Origin: Conchocele bisecta
Taxonomy: Eukaryota; Mollusca; Bivalvia; Lucinida; Thyasiridae
NCBI GenBank assembly: GCA_029237695.1
Contig: CM055266.1
Location: forward strand, 5,838,064 to 5,902,063
Length of the DNA stretch: 64,000 nucleotides
Direction of reading: 5' to 3'
The notes under the pieces are model-generated. The model was not told where the DNA came from, did no database searches, and saw only the letters and a program-made list of their open reading frames with translations. Below are positions 51,582 through 62,396 of this stretch, in pieces. A program made the translations under genes and the position numbers. The stretch's first letter is position 1. Every line of letters starts with the position of its first letter.

Positions 51582-54500
51582 GAGTTTACGGACAGGCTGA
51601 AATTTCTCATGGCCGGGTGCTTTTGTCCCCACCGTGAAAATTGAAATCATTCCAATATATTTCACGTTTTTTTTTGCCTTATATTGGAACATATTGCATA
51701 CTATCATTATTAATAGGCACATTGGGTATATACCAATACATGGGTGTGAAAGAATACCGATGTGTTCTCTATATATCAAGTTTACGGACAGGCTGAAACT
51801 TCTCATGGGCGGGTGCTTTTGTCCCCGCCGTGAAAATTGAAATCAGTCCCATATATTTCACGTTTTTTTTGCCTTATATTGGAACATATTGCATAATATC
51901 ATTATTAATAGTCACATTGGGTATATACCAACAAAGGGTTGTGAAAAACTACCGATGTGTTCTCTATATATCAAGTTTACGGACAGGCTGAAACTTCTCA
52001 TGGCCGGGTGCGCTTTTGTCCCCGCCGTGAAAATTGAAATCAGTCCCATATATTTCAGGTTTGTTTGGTTGCAAAATAATATTATTAATAGGCACATTGG
52101 GTATATACCAACACAGGGGTGTGAAAAAATACCGATGTGTTCTCTATATATCAAGTTTAAGGACAGGCTGAAACTTCTCATGGCCGGGTGCGGCTTTTGT
52201 CCCCGCCGTGAAAATTGAAATCAGTCCCATATATTTCCCTTGTTTTTGCCTTATATTGGTACATATTGCATAATATCATTATTAATAGGCACATTGGGTA
52301 TATACCAACAAAGGGTTGTGAAAAACTACCGATGTGTTCTCTATATATCAAGTTTACGGACAGGCTGAAACTTCTCATGGCCGGGTGCTTTTGTCCCCGC
52401 CGTGAAAATTGAAATCAGTCCCATATATTTCACGTTTTTTTTTTGCCTTATATTGGAACGTATTGCATAATATCATTATTAATAGGCACATTGGGTATAA
52501 ACCAACATATGGGTGTGAAAAAATACCGATGTGTTCTCTATATCAAGTTTACGGACATGCTGAAACTTCTCATGGCCGGGTGCTTTTGTCCCCGCCGTGA
52601 AAATTGAAATCAGTTCCATATATTTCACGTTTTTTTGGCCTTATATTAGAACGTATTGCATAATATCATTATTAATAGGCACATTGGGTACATACCAACA
52701 AAGGGTTGTGAAAAACTACCAATGTGTTCTCTATATATCAAGTTTACGGACAGGCTGAAACTTCTCATGGCCGGGTGCTTTTGTCCCCGCCGTGAAAATT
52801 GAAATCAGTCCCATATATTTCACGTTTTTTTGGCCTTATATTGGCACGTATTGCATAATATCATTATTAATAGGCACATTGGGTATATACCAACAAAGGG
52901 TTGTGAAAAACTACCGATGTGTTCTCTATATATCAAGTTTACGGACAGGCTGAAACTTCTTATGGCCGGGTGCTTTTGTCCCCGCCGTGAAAATTGAATC
53001 AGTCACATATACTTCACGTTTTCTTTGCCTTATATTGGAACGTACAGCATAATATCATTACTAATAGGCACATTGGGTATATACCAACAAAGGGTTGTGA
53101 AAAACTACCAATGTGTTCTCTATATATCCAGTTTACGGACAGGCTGAAACTTCTCATGGCCGGGTTCTTTTGTCCCCGCCGTGAAAATTGAAATCAGTCC
53201 AATATATTTCACGTTTTTTGGCCTTATATTGGAACGTATTGCATAATATCATTATTAATAGGCACATTGGGTATATACCAACAAAGGGTTGTGAAAAACT
53301 ACCGATGTGTTCTATATATCAAGTTTTCGGACAGGCTGAAACTTCTCATGGCCGTGTGCTTTTGTCCCCGCCGTGAAAATTGAATCAGTCACATATATTT
53401 CACGTTTTCTTTGCCTTATATTGGAACGTATTGCATAATATCATTATTAATAGGCACATTGGGTATATACCAACACATGGGTGTGAAAAAATACCGATTT
53501 GTTCTCTATATATCTCGTTTAGGGACAGGCTGAAACTTCTCATGGCCGGGTGCTTTTGTCCCCGCCGTGAAATTGAAATCATTATTCCCATATATTTCAC
53601 GGTTTTTTTTTGCCTTATATTGGAACTTATTGCAAAATATCATTATTAATAGGCACATTGGGTATATACCAACAAAGGGGTGTGAACAAATACCGATGTG
53701 TTCCCTATATATCAAGTTTACGGACAGGCTGAAACTTCTCATGGCCGGGTGCTTTTGTCCCCGCCGTGAAAATTGAAATCAGTCCCATATATTTCACGCT
53801 TTTTATTTTGCCTTATATTGGTACATATTGCATAATATCATTATTAATAGTCACATTGGGTATATACCAACACAGGGGTGTGAAAAACTACCGATGTGTT
53901 CTCTATATATCAAGTTTACGGACAGGCTGAAACTTCTTATGGCCGGGTGCTTTTGTCCCCGCCGTGAAAATTGAATCAGTCACATATATTTCACGTTTTC
54001 TTTGCCTTATATTGGAACGTACAGCATAATATCATTACTAATAGGCACATTGGGTATATACCAACAAAGGGTTGTGAAAAACTACCAATGTGTTCTCTAT
54101 ATATCCAGTTTACGGACAGGCTGAAACTTCTCATGGCCGGGTTCTTTTGTTCCCCGCCGTGGTAAAATTGAAATTCAGTCCAATATATTTCACGTTTTTT
54201 GGCCTTATATTGGAACGTATTGCATAATATCATTATTAATAGGCACATTGGGTATATACCAACAAAGGGTTGTGAAAAACTACCGATGTGTTCTATATAT
54301 CAAGTTTTCGGACAGGCTGAAACTTCTCATGGCCGTGTGCTTTTGTCCCCGCCGTGAAAATTGAATCAGTCACATATATTTCACGTTTTCTTTGCCTTAT
54401 TGGAACGTATTGCTAATATCATTATTAATAGGCACATTGGGTATATACCAAACACATGGGTGTGAAAAAATACGATTTGTTCTCTATATATCTCGTTTAG

Positions 54501-57500
54501 GGACAGGCTGAAACTTCTCATGGCCGGGTGCTTTTGTCCCCGCCGTGAAAATTGAAATCATTCCCATATATTTCACGGTTTTTTTTTGCCTTATATTGGA
54601 ACTTATTGCAAAATATCATTATTAATAGGCACATTGGGTATATACCAACACAGGGGTGTGAACAAATACCGATTTGTTCTCTATATATCAAGTTTACGGA
54701 CAGGCTGAAACTACTTATGGCCGGGTGCGGCTTTTGTCCCCGCCGTGAAAATTGAAATCAGTCCCATATATTTCACGTTTTTTTTGCATTATATTGGTAC
54801 ATATTGCATAATATCATTATTAATATGCACATTGGGTATATACCAACAAAGGGGTGTGAACAAATACCGATGTGTTCTCTATATATCAAGTTTACGGACA
54901 GGCTGAAACTTCTCATGGCCGGGTGCTTTTGTCCCCACCGTGAAAATTGAAATCAGTCCCATATATTTCACGCTTTTTATTTTGCCTTATATTGGTACAT
55001 ATTGCATAATATCATTATTAATAGTCACATTGGGTATATACCAACACAGGGGTGTGAAAACATACCGATGTGTTCTCTATATATGAAGTTTACGGACAGG
55101 CTGAAACTTCTCATGGCCGGGTGCGGCTTTTGTCCCCGCCGTGAAAATTGAAATCAGTCCCATATATTTCACTTTGTTTGCCTTATATTGGTACATATTG
55201 CATACTATCATTATTAATATACACATTGGGTATATACCAACAAAGGGTTGTGAAAAACTACCGATGTGTTCTCTATATATCAAGTTTACGGACATGCTGA
55301 AACTTCTCATGGCCGGGTGCTTTTGTCCCCGCCGTGAAAATTGAAATCAGTCCCATATATTTCACGTTTTTTTGGCCTTATATTAGAACGTATTGCATAA
55401 TATCATTATTAATAGGCACATTGGGTACATACCAACAAACGGTTGTGAAAAACTACCAATGTGTTCTCTATATATCAAGTTTACGGACAGGCTGAAACTT
55501 CTCATGGCCGGGTGCTTTTGTCCCCGCCGTGAAAATTGAAATCAGTCCCATATATTTCACGTTTTTTTGGCCTTATATTGGCACGTATTGCATAATATCA
55601 TTATTAATAGGCACATTGGGTATATACCAACAAAGGGTTGTGAAAAACTACCGATGAGTTCTCTATATATCAAGTTTACGGACAGGCTGAAACTTCTCAT
55701 GGCCGGGTGCTTTTGTCCCCGCCGTGAAAATTGAATCAGTCACATATATTTCACGTTTTCTTTGCCTTATATTGGAACGTACAGCATAATATCATTACTA
55801 ATAGGCACATTGGGTATATACCAACAAAGGGTTGTGAAAAACTACCAATGTGTTCTCTATATATCCAGTTTACGGACAGGCTGAAACTTCTCATGGCCGG
55901 GTTCTTTTGTCCCCGCCGTGAAAATTGAAATCAGTCCAATATATTTCACGTTTTTTGGCCTTATATTGGAACGTATTGCATAATATCATTATTAATAGGC
56001 ACATTGGGTATATACCAACAAAGGGTTGTGAAAAACTACCGATGTGTTCTCTATATATCAAGTTTTCGGACAGGCTGAAACTTCTCATGGCCGGGTGCTT
56101 TTGTTCCCGCCGTGAAAATCGAATCAGTCACATATATTTCACGTTTTCTTTGCCTTATATTGGAACGTACAGCATAATATCATTACTAATAGGCACATTG
56201 GGTATATACCAACAAAGGGTTGTGAAAAACTACCAATGTGTTCTCTATATATCCAGTTTACGGACAGGCTGAAACTTCTCATGGCCGGGTTCTTTTGTCC
56301 CCGCCGTGAAAATTGAAATCAGTCCAATATATTTCACGTTTTTTGGCCTTATATTGGAACGTATTGCATAATATCATTATTAATAGGCACATTGGGTATA
56401 TACCAACAAAGGGTTGTGAAAAACTACCGATGTGTTCTCTATATATCAAGTTTTCGGACAGGCTGAAACTTCTCATGGCCGTGTGCTTTTGTCCCCGCCG
56501 TGAAAATTGAATCAGTCACATATATTTCACGTTTTATTTGCCTTATATTGGAACGTATTGCATAATATCATTATTAATAGGCACATTGGGTATATACCAA
56601 CACATGGGTGTGAAAAAATACCGATTTGTTCTCTATATATCTCGTTTAGGGACAGGCTGAAACTTCTCATGGCCGGGTGCTTTTGTCCCCGCCGTGAAAA
56701 TTGAAATCATTCCCATATATTTCACGGTTTTTTTTTGCCTTATATTGGAACTTATTGCAAAATATCATTATTAATAGGCACATTGGGTATATACCAACAC
56801 AGGGGTGTGAACAAATACCGATGTGTTCTCTATATATCAAGTTTACGGACAGGCTGAAACTACTTATGGCCGGGTGCGGCTTTTGTCCCCGCCGTGAAAA
56901 TTGAAATCAGTCCATATATTTCACGTTTTTTTTTGCCTTGCTATGGTGGACATATTGCATAATATCATTATTAATATGCACATTGGGTATATACCAACAA
57001 AGGGGTGTGAACAAATACCGATGTGTTCTCTATATATCAAGTTTACGGACAGGCTGAAACTTCTCATGTCCGGGTGCTTTTGTCCCCGCCGTGAAAATTG
57101 AAATCAGTCCCATATATTTCACGCTTTTTATTTTGCCTTATATTGGTACATATTGCATAATATCATTATTAATAGTCACATTGGGTATATACCAGCACAG
57201 GGGTGTGAAAAAATACCGATGTGTTCTCTATATATGAAGTTTACGGACAGGCTGAAACTTCTCATGGCCGGGTGCGGCTTTTGTCCCCGCCGTGAAAATT
57301 GAAATCAGTCCCATATATTTCACTTTGTTTGCCTTATATTGGTACATATTGCATACTATCATTATTAATATACACATTGGGTATATACCAACAAAGGGTT
57401 GTGAAAAAAGAAAAATACCGATGTGTTCTCTATATATCAAGTTTACGGACATGCTGAAACTTCTCATGGCCGGGTGCTTTTGTCCCCGCCGTGAAAATTG

Positions 57501-59554
57501 AAATCAGTCCCATATATTTCACGTTTTTTTGGCCTTATATTAGAACGTATTGCATAATATCATTATTAATAGGCACATTGGGTACATACCAACAAACGGT
57601 TGTGAAAAACTACCAATGTGTTCTCTATATATCAAGTTTACGGACAGGCTGAAACTTCTCATGGCCGGGTGCTTTTGTCCCGCCGTGAAAATTGAAATCA
57701 GTCCCATATATTTCACGTTTTTTTGGCCTTATATTGGCACGTATTGCATAATATCATTATTAATAGGCAAATTGGGTATATACCAATAAAGGGTTGTGAA
57801 AAACTACCGATGAGTTCTCTATATATCAAGTTTACGGACAGGCTGAAATTCTTCTCATGGCCGGGTGTTGCTTTTGTCCCCGCCGTGAAAATTGAATCAG
57901 TCACATATATTTCACGTTTTCTTTGCCTTATATTGGAACGTACAGCATAATATCATTACTAATAGGCACATTGGGTATATACCAACAAAGGGTTGTGAAA
58001 AACTACCAATGTGTTCTCTATATATCCAGTTTACGGACAGGCTGAAACTTCTCATGGCCGGGTTCTTTTGTCCCCGCCGTGAAAATTGAAATCAGTCCAA
58101 TATATTTCACGTTTTTTGGCCTTATATTGGAACGTATTGCATAATATCATTATTAATAGGCACATTGGGTATATACCAACAAAGGGTTGTGAAAAACTAC
58201 CGATGTGTTCTCTATATATCAAGTTTTCGGACAGGCTGAAACTTCTCATGGCCGGGTGCTTTTGTTCCCGCCGTGAAAATCGAATCAGTCACATATATTT
58301 CACGTTTTCTTTGCCTTATATTGGAACGTATTGCATAATATCATTATTAATAGGCACATTGGGTATATACCAACACATGGGTGTGAAAAAATACCGATTT
58401 GTTCTCTATATATCTCGTTTACGGACAGGCTGAAACTTCTCATGGCCGGGTGCTTTTGTCCCCGCCGTGAAAATTGAAATCATTCCCATATATTTCACGG
58501 TTTTTTTTTGCCTTATATTGGAACATATTGCATAATATCATTATTAATAGGCACATTGGGTATATACCAACACAGGGGTGTGAACAAATACCGATGTGTT
58601 CTCTATATATCAAGTTTACGGACAGGCTGAAACTACTTATGGCCGGGTGCGGCTTTTGTCCCCGCCGTGAAAATTGAAATCAGTCCCATATATTTCACGT
58701 TTTTTTTGCCTTATATTGGTACATATTGCATAATATCATTATTAATATGCACATTGGGTATATACCAACAAAGGGGTGTGAACAAATACCGATGTGTTCT
58801 CTATATATCAAGTTTACGGACAGGCTGAAACTTCTCATGGCCGGGTGCTTTTGTCCCGCCGTGAAAATTATGAAATCAGTCCCATATCACGCTTTTTATT
58901 TTGCCTTATATTGGTACATATTGCATAATATCATTATTTATAGTCCACATTGGGTATATACCAACACAGGGGTGTGAAAAAATATACCGATGTGTTCTCT
59001 ATATATGAAGTTTACGGACAGGCTGAAACTTCTCATGGCCGGGTGCGGCTTTTGTCCCCGCCGTGAAAATTGAAATCAGTCCCATATATTTCACTTTGTT
59101 TGCCTTATATTGGTACATATTGCATACTATCATTATTAATAGACACATTGGGTATATACCAACAAAGGGTTGTGAAAAACTACCGATGTGTTCTCTATAT
59201 ATCAAGTTTACGGACAGGCTGAAACTTCTCATGGCCGGGTGCTTTTGTCCCCGCCGTGAAAATTGAAATCAGTCCAATATATTTCACGTTTTTTTGCCTT
59301 ATATTGGAACATATTGCATAATATCATTATTAATAGGCACATTGGGTATATACCAACAAAGGGGTTTGCAAAGCCACCGATTATATATTAGTTTACAGAC
59401 AGGCTTCAACTTCTCACGGTCGGTTACATATCGGCACATTCATATAAATATACGCCATTTGGTAGAAGAACTACGGTACGCGGTGTACATATTGCGTAAT
59501 ATCATCGTTACCATTCATATTGTGTATATACCAACAAACTGGTTTCCACGGGTT
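51582..59554 (-). repeat. 195-bp satellite array, right arm (about 40 monomers)
   Basis: Same monomer as 44.56-47.07 kb in inverse orientation (AGTTTACGGACAGGCTGAAA, CTTCTCATGGCCGGGTGCTT, TGTCCCCGCCGTGAAAATTG, ATATATTTCACG, TGCCTTATATTGGAAC, TATTGCATAATATCATTATT, AATAGGCACATTGGGTATAT, ACCAACAAAGGGTTGTG, GATGTGTTCTCTATATATCA). It ends outward in the same divergent monomer as the left arm (59.39-59.55 kb). Distinct monomer types recur in fixed order, giving higher-order periods. Not coding. Confidence 0.95.
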
Positions 59555-59620
59555 CCCCACCCCCCCCCCCCCCCAGCTTGAGCCCTTTAAGCCGCTATGA
59601 CCAGGCTGAAGGTTTTCACG
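59555..59620. repeat. Right terminal module of the inverted array (truncated)
   Basis: C run (59555-59574) then AGCTTGAGCCCTTTAAGCCG, CTATGACCAGGCTGAAGG, TTTTCACG: the mirror of the left terminal module, cut by the SINE-like element that starts at 59621. Confidence 0.75.
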
Positions 59621-60580
59621 TACATGTTCAAGTACATGTACAAATGGGGGGAAAATCCCAAAATCAGAACTGAATAGCTTAATCTCGTTATCTCGATATT
59701 GTTTATCTCGATATACCTGCTTATCTGGATATACGTCCCAGGTCCCGCAGAATTCCCTATATAGATCATATAGTTTACTCCTGATAACTCGATATCGGAT
59801 ATATCGGTTAAGTCGAAGTGGAAATCGTGTCTCGATAGTATGTTTCCTTCACATTTGTATTCTGATATGTCGATGCAAAAATTAAGCGCCCGGCGCCGCC
59901 AAGTCTGAATCAGCGCGATTATCTCAGGTAAGTTTCCACACGTCTATAGAAACCAAAGACACCGCCGCCTGTAAAATGCGTTTAAAGTTGCATGACCAGT
60001 TCAAGCAGTTCACGTAAAACCATAATTAATCAATTAAACTTAATGTGATATCAAATCTCTTTTAACAGAAAAATGAATTAAACGGTGTAATAAGTAAATC
60101 GTCTGTTAATTACGAAAACAGCTTAGAATAAACTCAAGAATTATGAAAACCCGGAAATAAACTAAAGAGGCATTTCTGAAGCGATTTTGTTCAAATTTTT
60201 TCCCGATAAATTTGGCGAATTGTTATCTCGAGGTTCGATTATGTCGATATATTTTCATCAGTCCATTTGACTTCGAGATAACGAGAATAACCTGTATTTA
60301 CAATAACAAAACTATATATTCAGCCCTGAAATCAGAATAATCCTGATCTGATGCCAGGTCCTCGCCACACCAGAATCACTTGGCCCCTCCCAAAAGCAGT
60401 AGAACCAGTAATAATTGTAATACTTTTATAATGGGTAATAACCCAATTCAACTCCCAGTTAACTAAAGAGCCAAAGATAAAAACGTACCTGAGGGCCAAA
60501 CCAGGCAGATCGTGATTCATATAAGGCGGAACCCATACCGTTAATTTACGCCGTCTCATTCGCCCAACCACCACCCACAT
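59621..60580 (-). mobile_element. SINE-like element interrupted by a TA-flanked insertion
   Basis: The outer parts (59621-59676 and 60295-60580) join into a normal copy: TACATGTTCAAGTACATGTA, AATCAGAACTGAATA | TATTTACAATAACAAAAC, TTCAGCCCTGAAATCAGAAT, TGCCAGGTCCTCGCCACACC, GATTCATATAAGGCGGAACC. Confidence 0.8.
59677..60294. mobile_element. 618-bp Tc1/mariner-type non-autonomous element
   Basis: Bounded by TA at 59675-59676 and 60295-60296. The ends mirror: GCTTAATCTCGTTATCTCGA at the left and the inverse of CAGGTTATTCTCGTTATCTC at the right; more ATCTCGATAT words occur inside near both ends. No ORF. The intact target is visible at 43637-43650 (CTGAATATTTACAA), proving the insertion and the TA duplication. 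Confidence 0.85.
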
Positions 60581-60853
60581 TCAGTGATATAATGGCGAAC
60601 AGATTACAGACCCTGATCAGACTGTATGGATTATCTACAAGGCCTTTATCAAGGAATTAGTTTCTACTGAAACTAATTCCTTGATAAAGGCCTTGTGTCG
60701 AAACGTCGGAAAAGTGGGTTCCTGGTTTTATTATTTAAAAAAAAATTCTTATAACTTGCATGAAGCGGGTAACTTTGTATGATGCTTGAGAATATATCGT
60801 CTACTTGATTATTCGGCAAAAAGAAAGATCTGTGTGACTGACTACAGACATCT
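60581..60853. other. Short hairpin; otherwise unassigned
   Basis: CAAGGCCTTTATCAAGGAAT, TAGTTTC, TACTGAAACTAATTCCTTGA and TAAAGGCCTTG form a hairpin at 60.64-60.70 kb. Next to it CAGACCCTGATCAGACTGTA is a GATCAG-family trace. Confidence 0.55.
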
Positions 60854-61068
60854 GGGGGCCGTTTCACTAAACTTCGCACAATTAAAATGTTCATAAGTGC
60901 AAAATTATGATAGTCTGTAAATTCCACATTAACAACGTTTTCTTGTAAACAATTATTGGATTTACATTTATTGAGCATATGCTGCATATGCAGCCTATGC
61001 TCAATAAATGTAAACCCATCAATTGAAATTTCCAGACGATCCTAAAGTTGCACTTACGAAAATTTTAA
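60854..61068. mobile_element. GGGGCCGTTTCAC MITE, copy 3
   Basis: GGGGGCCGTTTCACTAAACT left end; inner hairpin TTGAGCATATGCTGCATATG / CAGCCTATGCTCAATAAATG; right part ACGATCCTAAAGTTGCACTT, with the last ~30 bp missing. Confidence 0.7.
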
Positions 61069-61179
61069 ATAAAATATCAGATGCACTGCCTGCACATTGT
61101 TTGAGCAAAACCTGTTGCACCATTTGAAAGTTACTGAAAGTAATTTTACTACAAGTAAAACAAATGACGTCAAACATTA

Positions 61180-61222
61180 CTTCACAATTTTCGGTTCGGA
61201 TACCATGTGATCACACACCCTG
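61180..61222. mobile_element. CAAGGTG-ended MITE, right-end fragment
   Basis: TTTCGGTTCGGATACCATGT, GATCACACACCCTG matches the right terminus of copy 3 (42.77-43.23 kb). No left end was seen. Confidence 0.5.
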
Positions 61223-61243
61223 ATTTCCATATAAAAATACAAT

Positions 61244-61287
61244 TTATCCCGTCAACACAGTGCGTACGTCCCGTGAAACACGGTGCC
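61244..61287 (+). mobile_element. TTATCCCGTCAACAC MITE, 5' fragment
   Basis: TTATCCCGTCAACACAGTGC, GTACGTCCCGTGAAACACGG; broken off by the hairpin element starting at 61288. Confidence 0.6.
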
Positions 61288-61743
61288 AATCTAAAAAATA
61301 TTTAAAATTAAGTACTTTTTCATCAATAACAAAAAAGTCAACCTCCTAAAAAAAAATTGTTTGATGAAATTCCATCAAATATTGATTTTATTGCGAAAAA
61401 ACGATTTTCCTATGGGAATTTAACATAGGGGCTAAAAATAATTTTTTTTGTTTGTGGACCGATTTAAAAAATCTAACTTTTGTTTTCTTAGTTACATTAT
61501 TTGCAAGCGATCTCGCCAGGTTTCGGAGTCAATTTTCATTTTTGTTTTTCGCTTTTTAATCCTTCAGGATCAAAAAACGAAAAAATTTGGAAATTAACTC
61601 CCCATGTTAAATTCCCATAGGAAAATCGTTTGTTCGCAATAAAATCAATATTTGATGGAATTTCATCAAACGTTTTTTTTAGGGAGGGTGACTTTTTTGT
61701 TATTGATGAAAAAAGTACTTGCTTTTAAATATTTTTTAGATTT
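61288..61743. mobile_element. Long foldback element, ~456 bp with ~145-bp arms
   Basis: AATCTAAAAAATATTTAAAA, AGTACTTTTTCATCAATAAC, TTTGATGAAATTCCATCAAA, GATTTTATTGCGAA, CGATTTTCCTATGGGAATTT mirrored in order at 61.60-61.74 kb. An inner GTTTTTCGCTTTTTAATC / GGATCAAAAAACGAAAAA pair continues the fold. No ORF or clear TSD. Confidence 0.8.
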
Positions 61744-62158
61744 AATGTGTTTAATGTCCAAAAGGTCGTCGGCAGCAAAACGTGGAACAGACGGTAGATT
61801 CATCTAACAAGAGTATCCTGTTGAGCTATCACCTTTTCAGTCTCAGGAGATGTGAATATGAGAACATATCACAAGTTCTGTAGATGACGTCGAGAGTCTA
61901 CTCTATGCAATTTTCAGAGCAAATGCGGAATCCAATTTATTTTGTCAATTTTCCACACAATTTTCGGAAAATATCGTAGATTTTTGAAATACATGTGTAT
62001 ATTTCATGAGATCTTCTAAGAAATATAACTTGTCTCATATGTGTTCTCTCTTGTAACGAATGTTACGTCTGAATGTGAGTAACAACTTCCCTTTTCAGAT
62101 AAGTCACATTGGTGCCCCTAGTCATCTGCTGTGGACATGGTGATTCGGTCGCGGATTT
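61744..62158. other. Possible 3' UTR of the minus-strand gene
   Basis: Downstream of the stop codon of the putative exon on the minus strand. No AATAAA-type signal was confidently placed; no repeats were seen. Confidence 0.25.
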
Positions 62159-62159
62159 G

Positions 62160-62391
62160 TTAATTCCTGATCGGAGCCTCGTGAAGAACCGGGGTAGGGG
62201 AGCCGGGGATGGTTCGTACATGCGGGGTACCCGCCGTGTAGAACCCGGAGTTGGCCCGCTCAGGTGTCTGGCTGGCATACTGGATGGCATTCGGGGTGTA
62301 GTGTACGGCTCCGTGGGACGGGGACATGAAGGCGGGCTCGCCGCCCGAAGCCTGGATTTGCTGGACGGTGCGATATGTCATGTCATGCAGA
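62160..62391 (-). CDS. Putative terminal exon of a host gene, unknown product
   Basis: On the minus strand an acceptor CCTCTATCAATTACAG precedes the exon, which begins with an open frame reading LHDMTYRTVQQIQASGGEPA, followed by FMSPSHGAVHYTPNAIQYAS, QTPERANSGFYTAGTPHVRT and IPGSPTPVLHEAPIRN before a TAA at about 62160. The peptide is rich in P, S, T and A, so it is likely disordered. GC content and third-position GC are clearly above the surroundings, supporting coding. A second open frame of similar length overlaps, so the frame choice is a judgement. No domain is recognised. Upstream exons are outside the window or beyond the minisatellite. The ATG inside is not assumed to be the start. 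Confidence 0.5.
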
Positions 62392-62396
62392 CCTGT

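Noticed and set aside
51166..51600. 144-codon plus-strand ORF
   Set aside because: Composed of the 51.0-51.4 kb tandem repeat and the first satellite monomer; no domain.
45237..59581. Dozens of 60-115-codon ORFs on both strands in the satellite arrays
   Set aside because: The monomer is about 195 bp, a multiple of three, so chance open frames recur in every unit and on both strands. No consistent start, and indels break them freely.
59621..60580. Right edge of the giant inverted block extending into the SINE-like element
   Set aside because: The SINE-like copy at 43.47 kb on the left is in the same, not mirrored, orientation, so it is outside the inverted structure.
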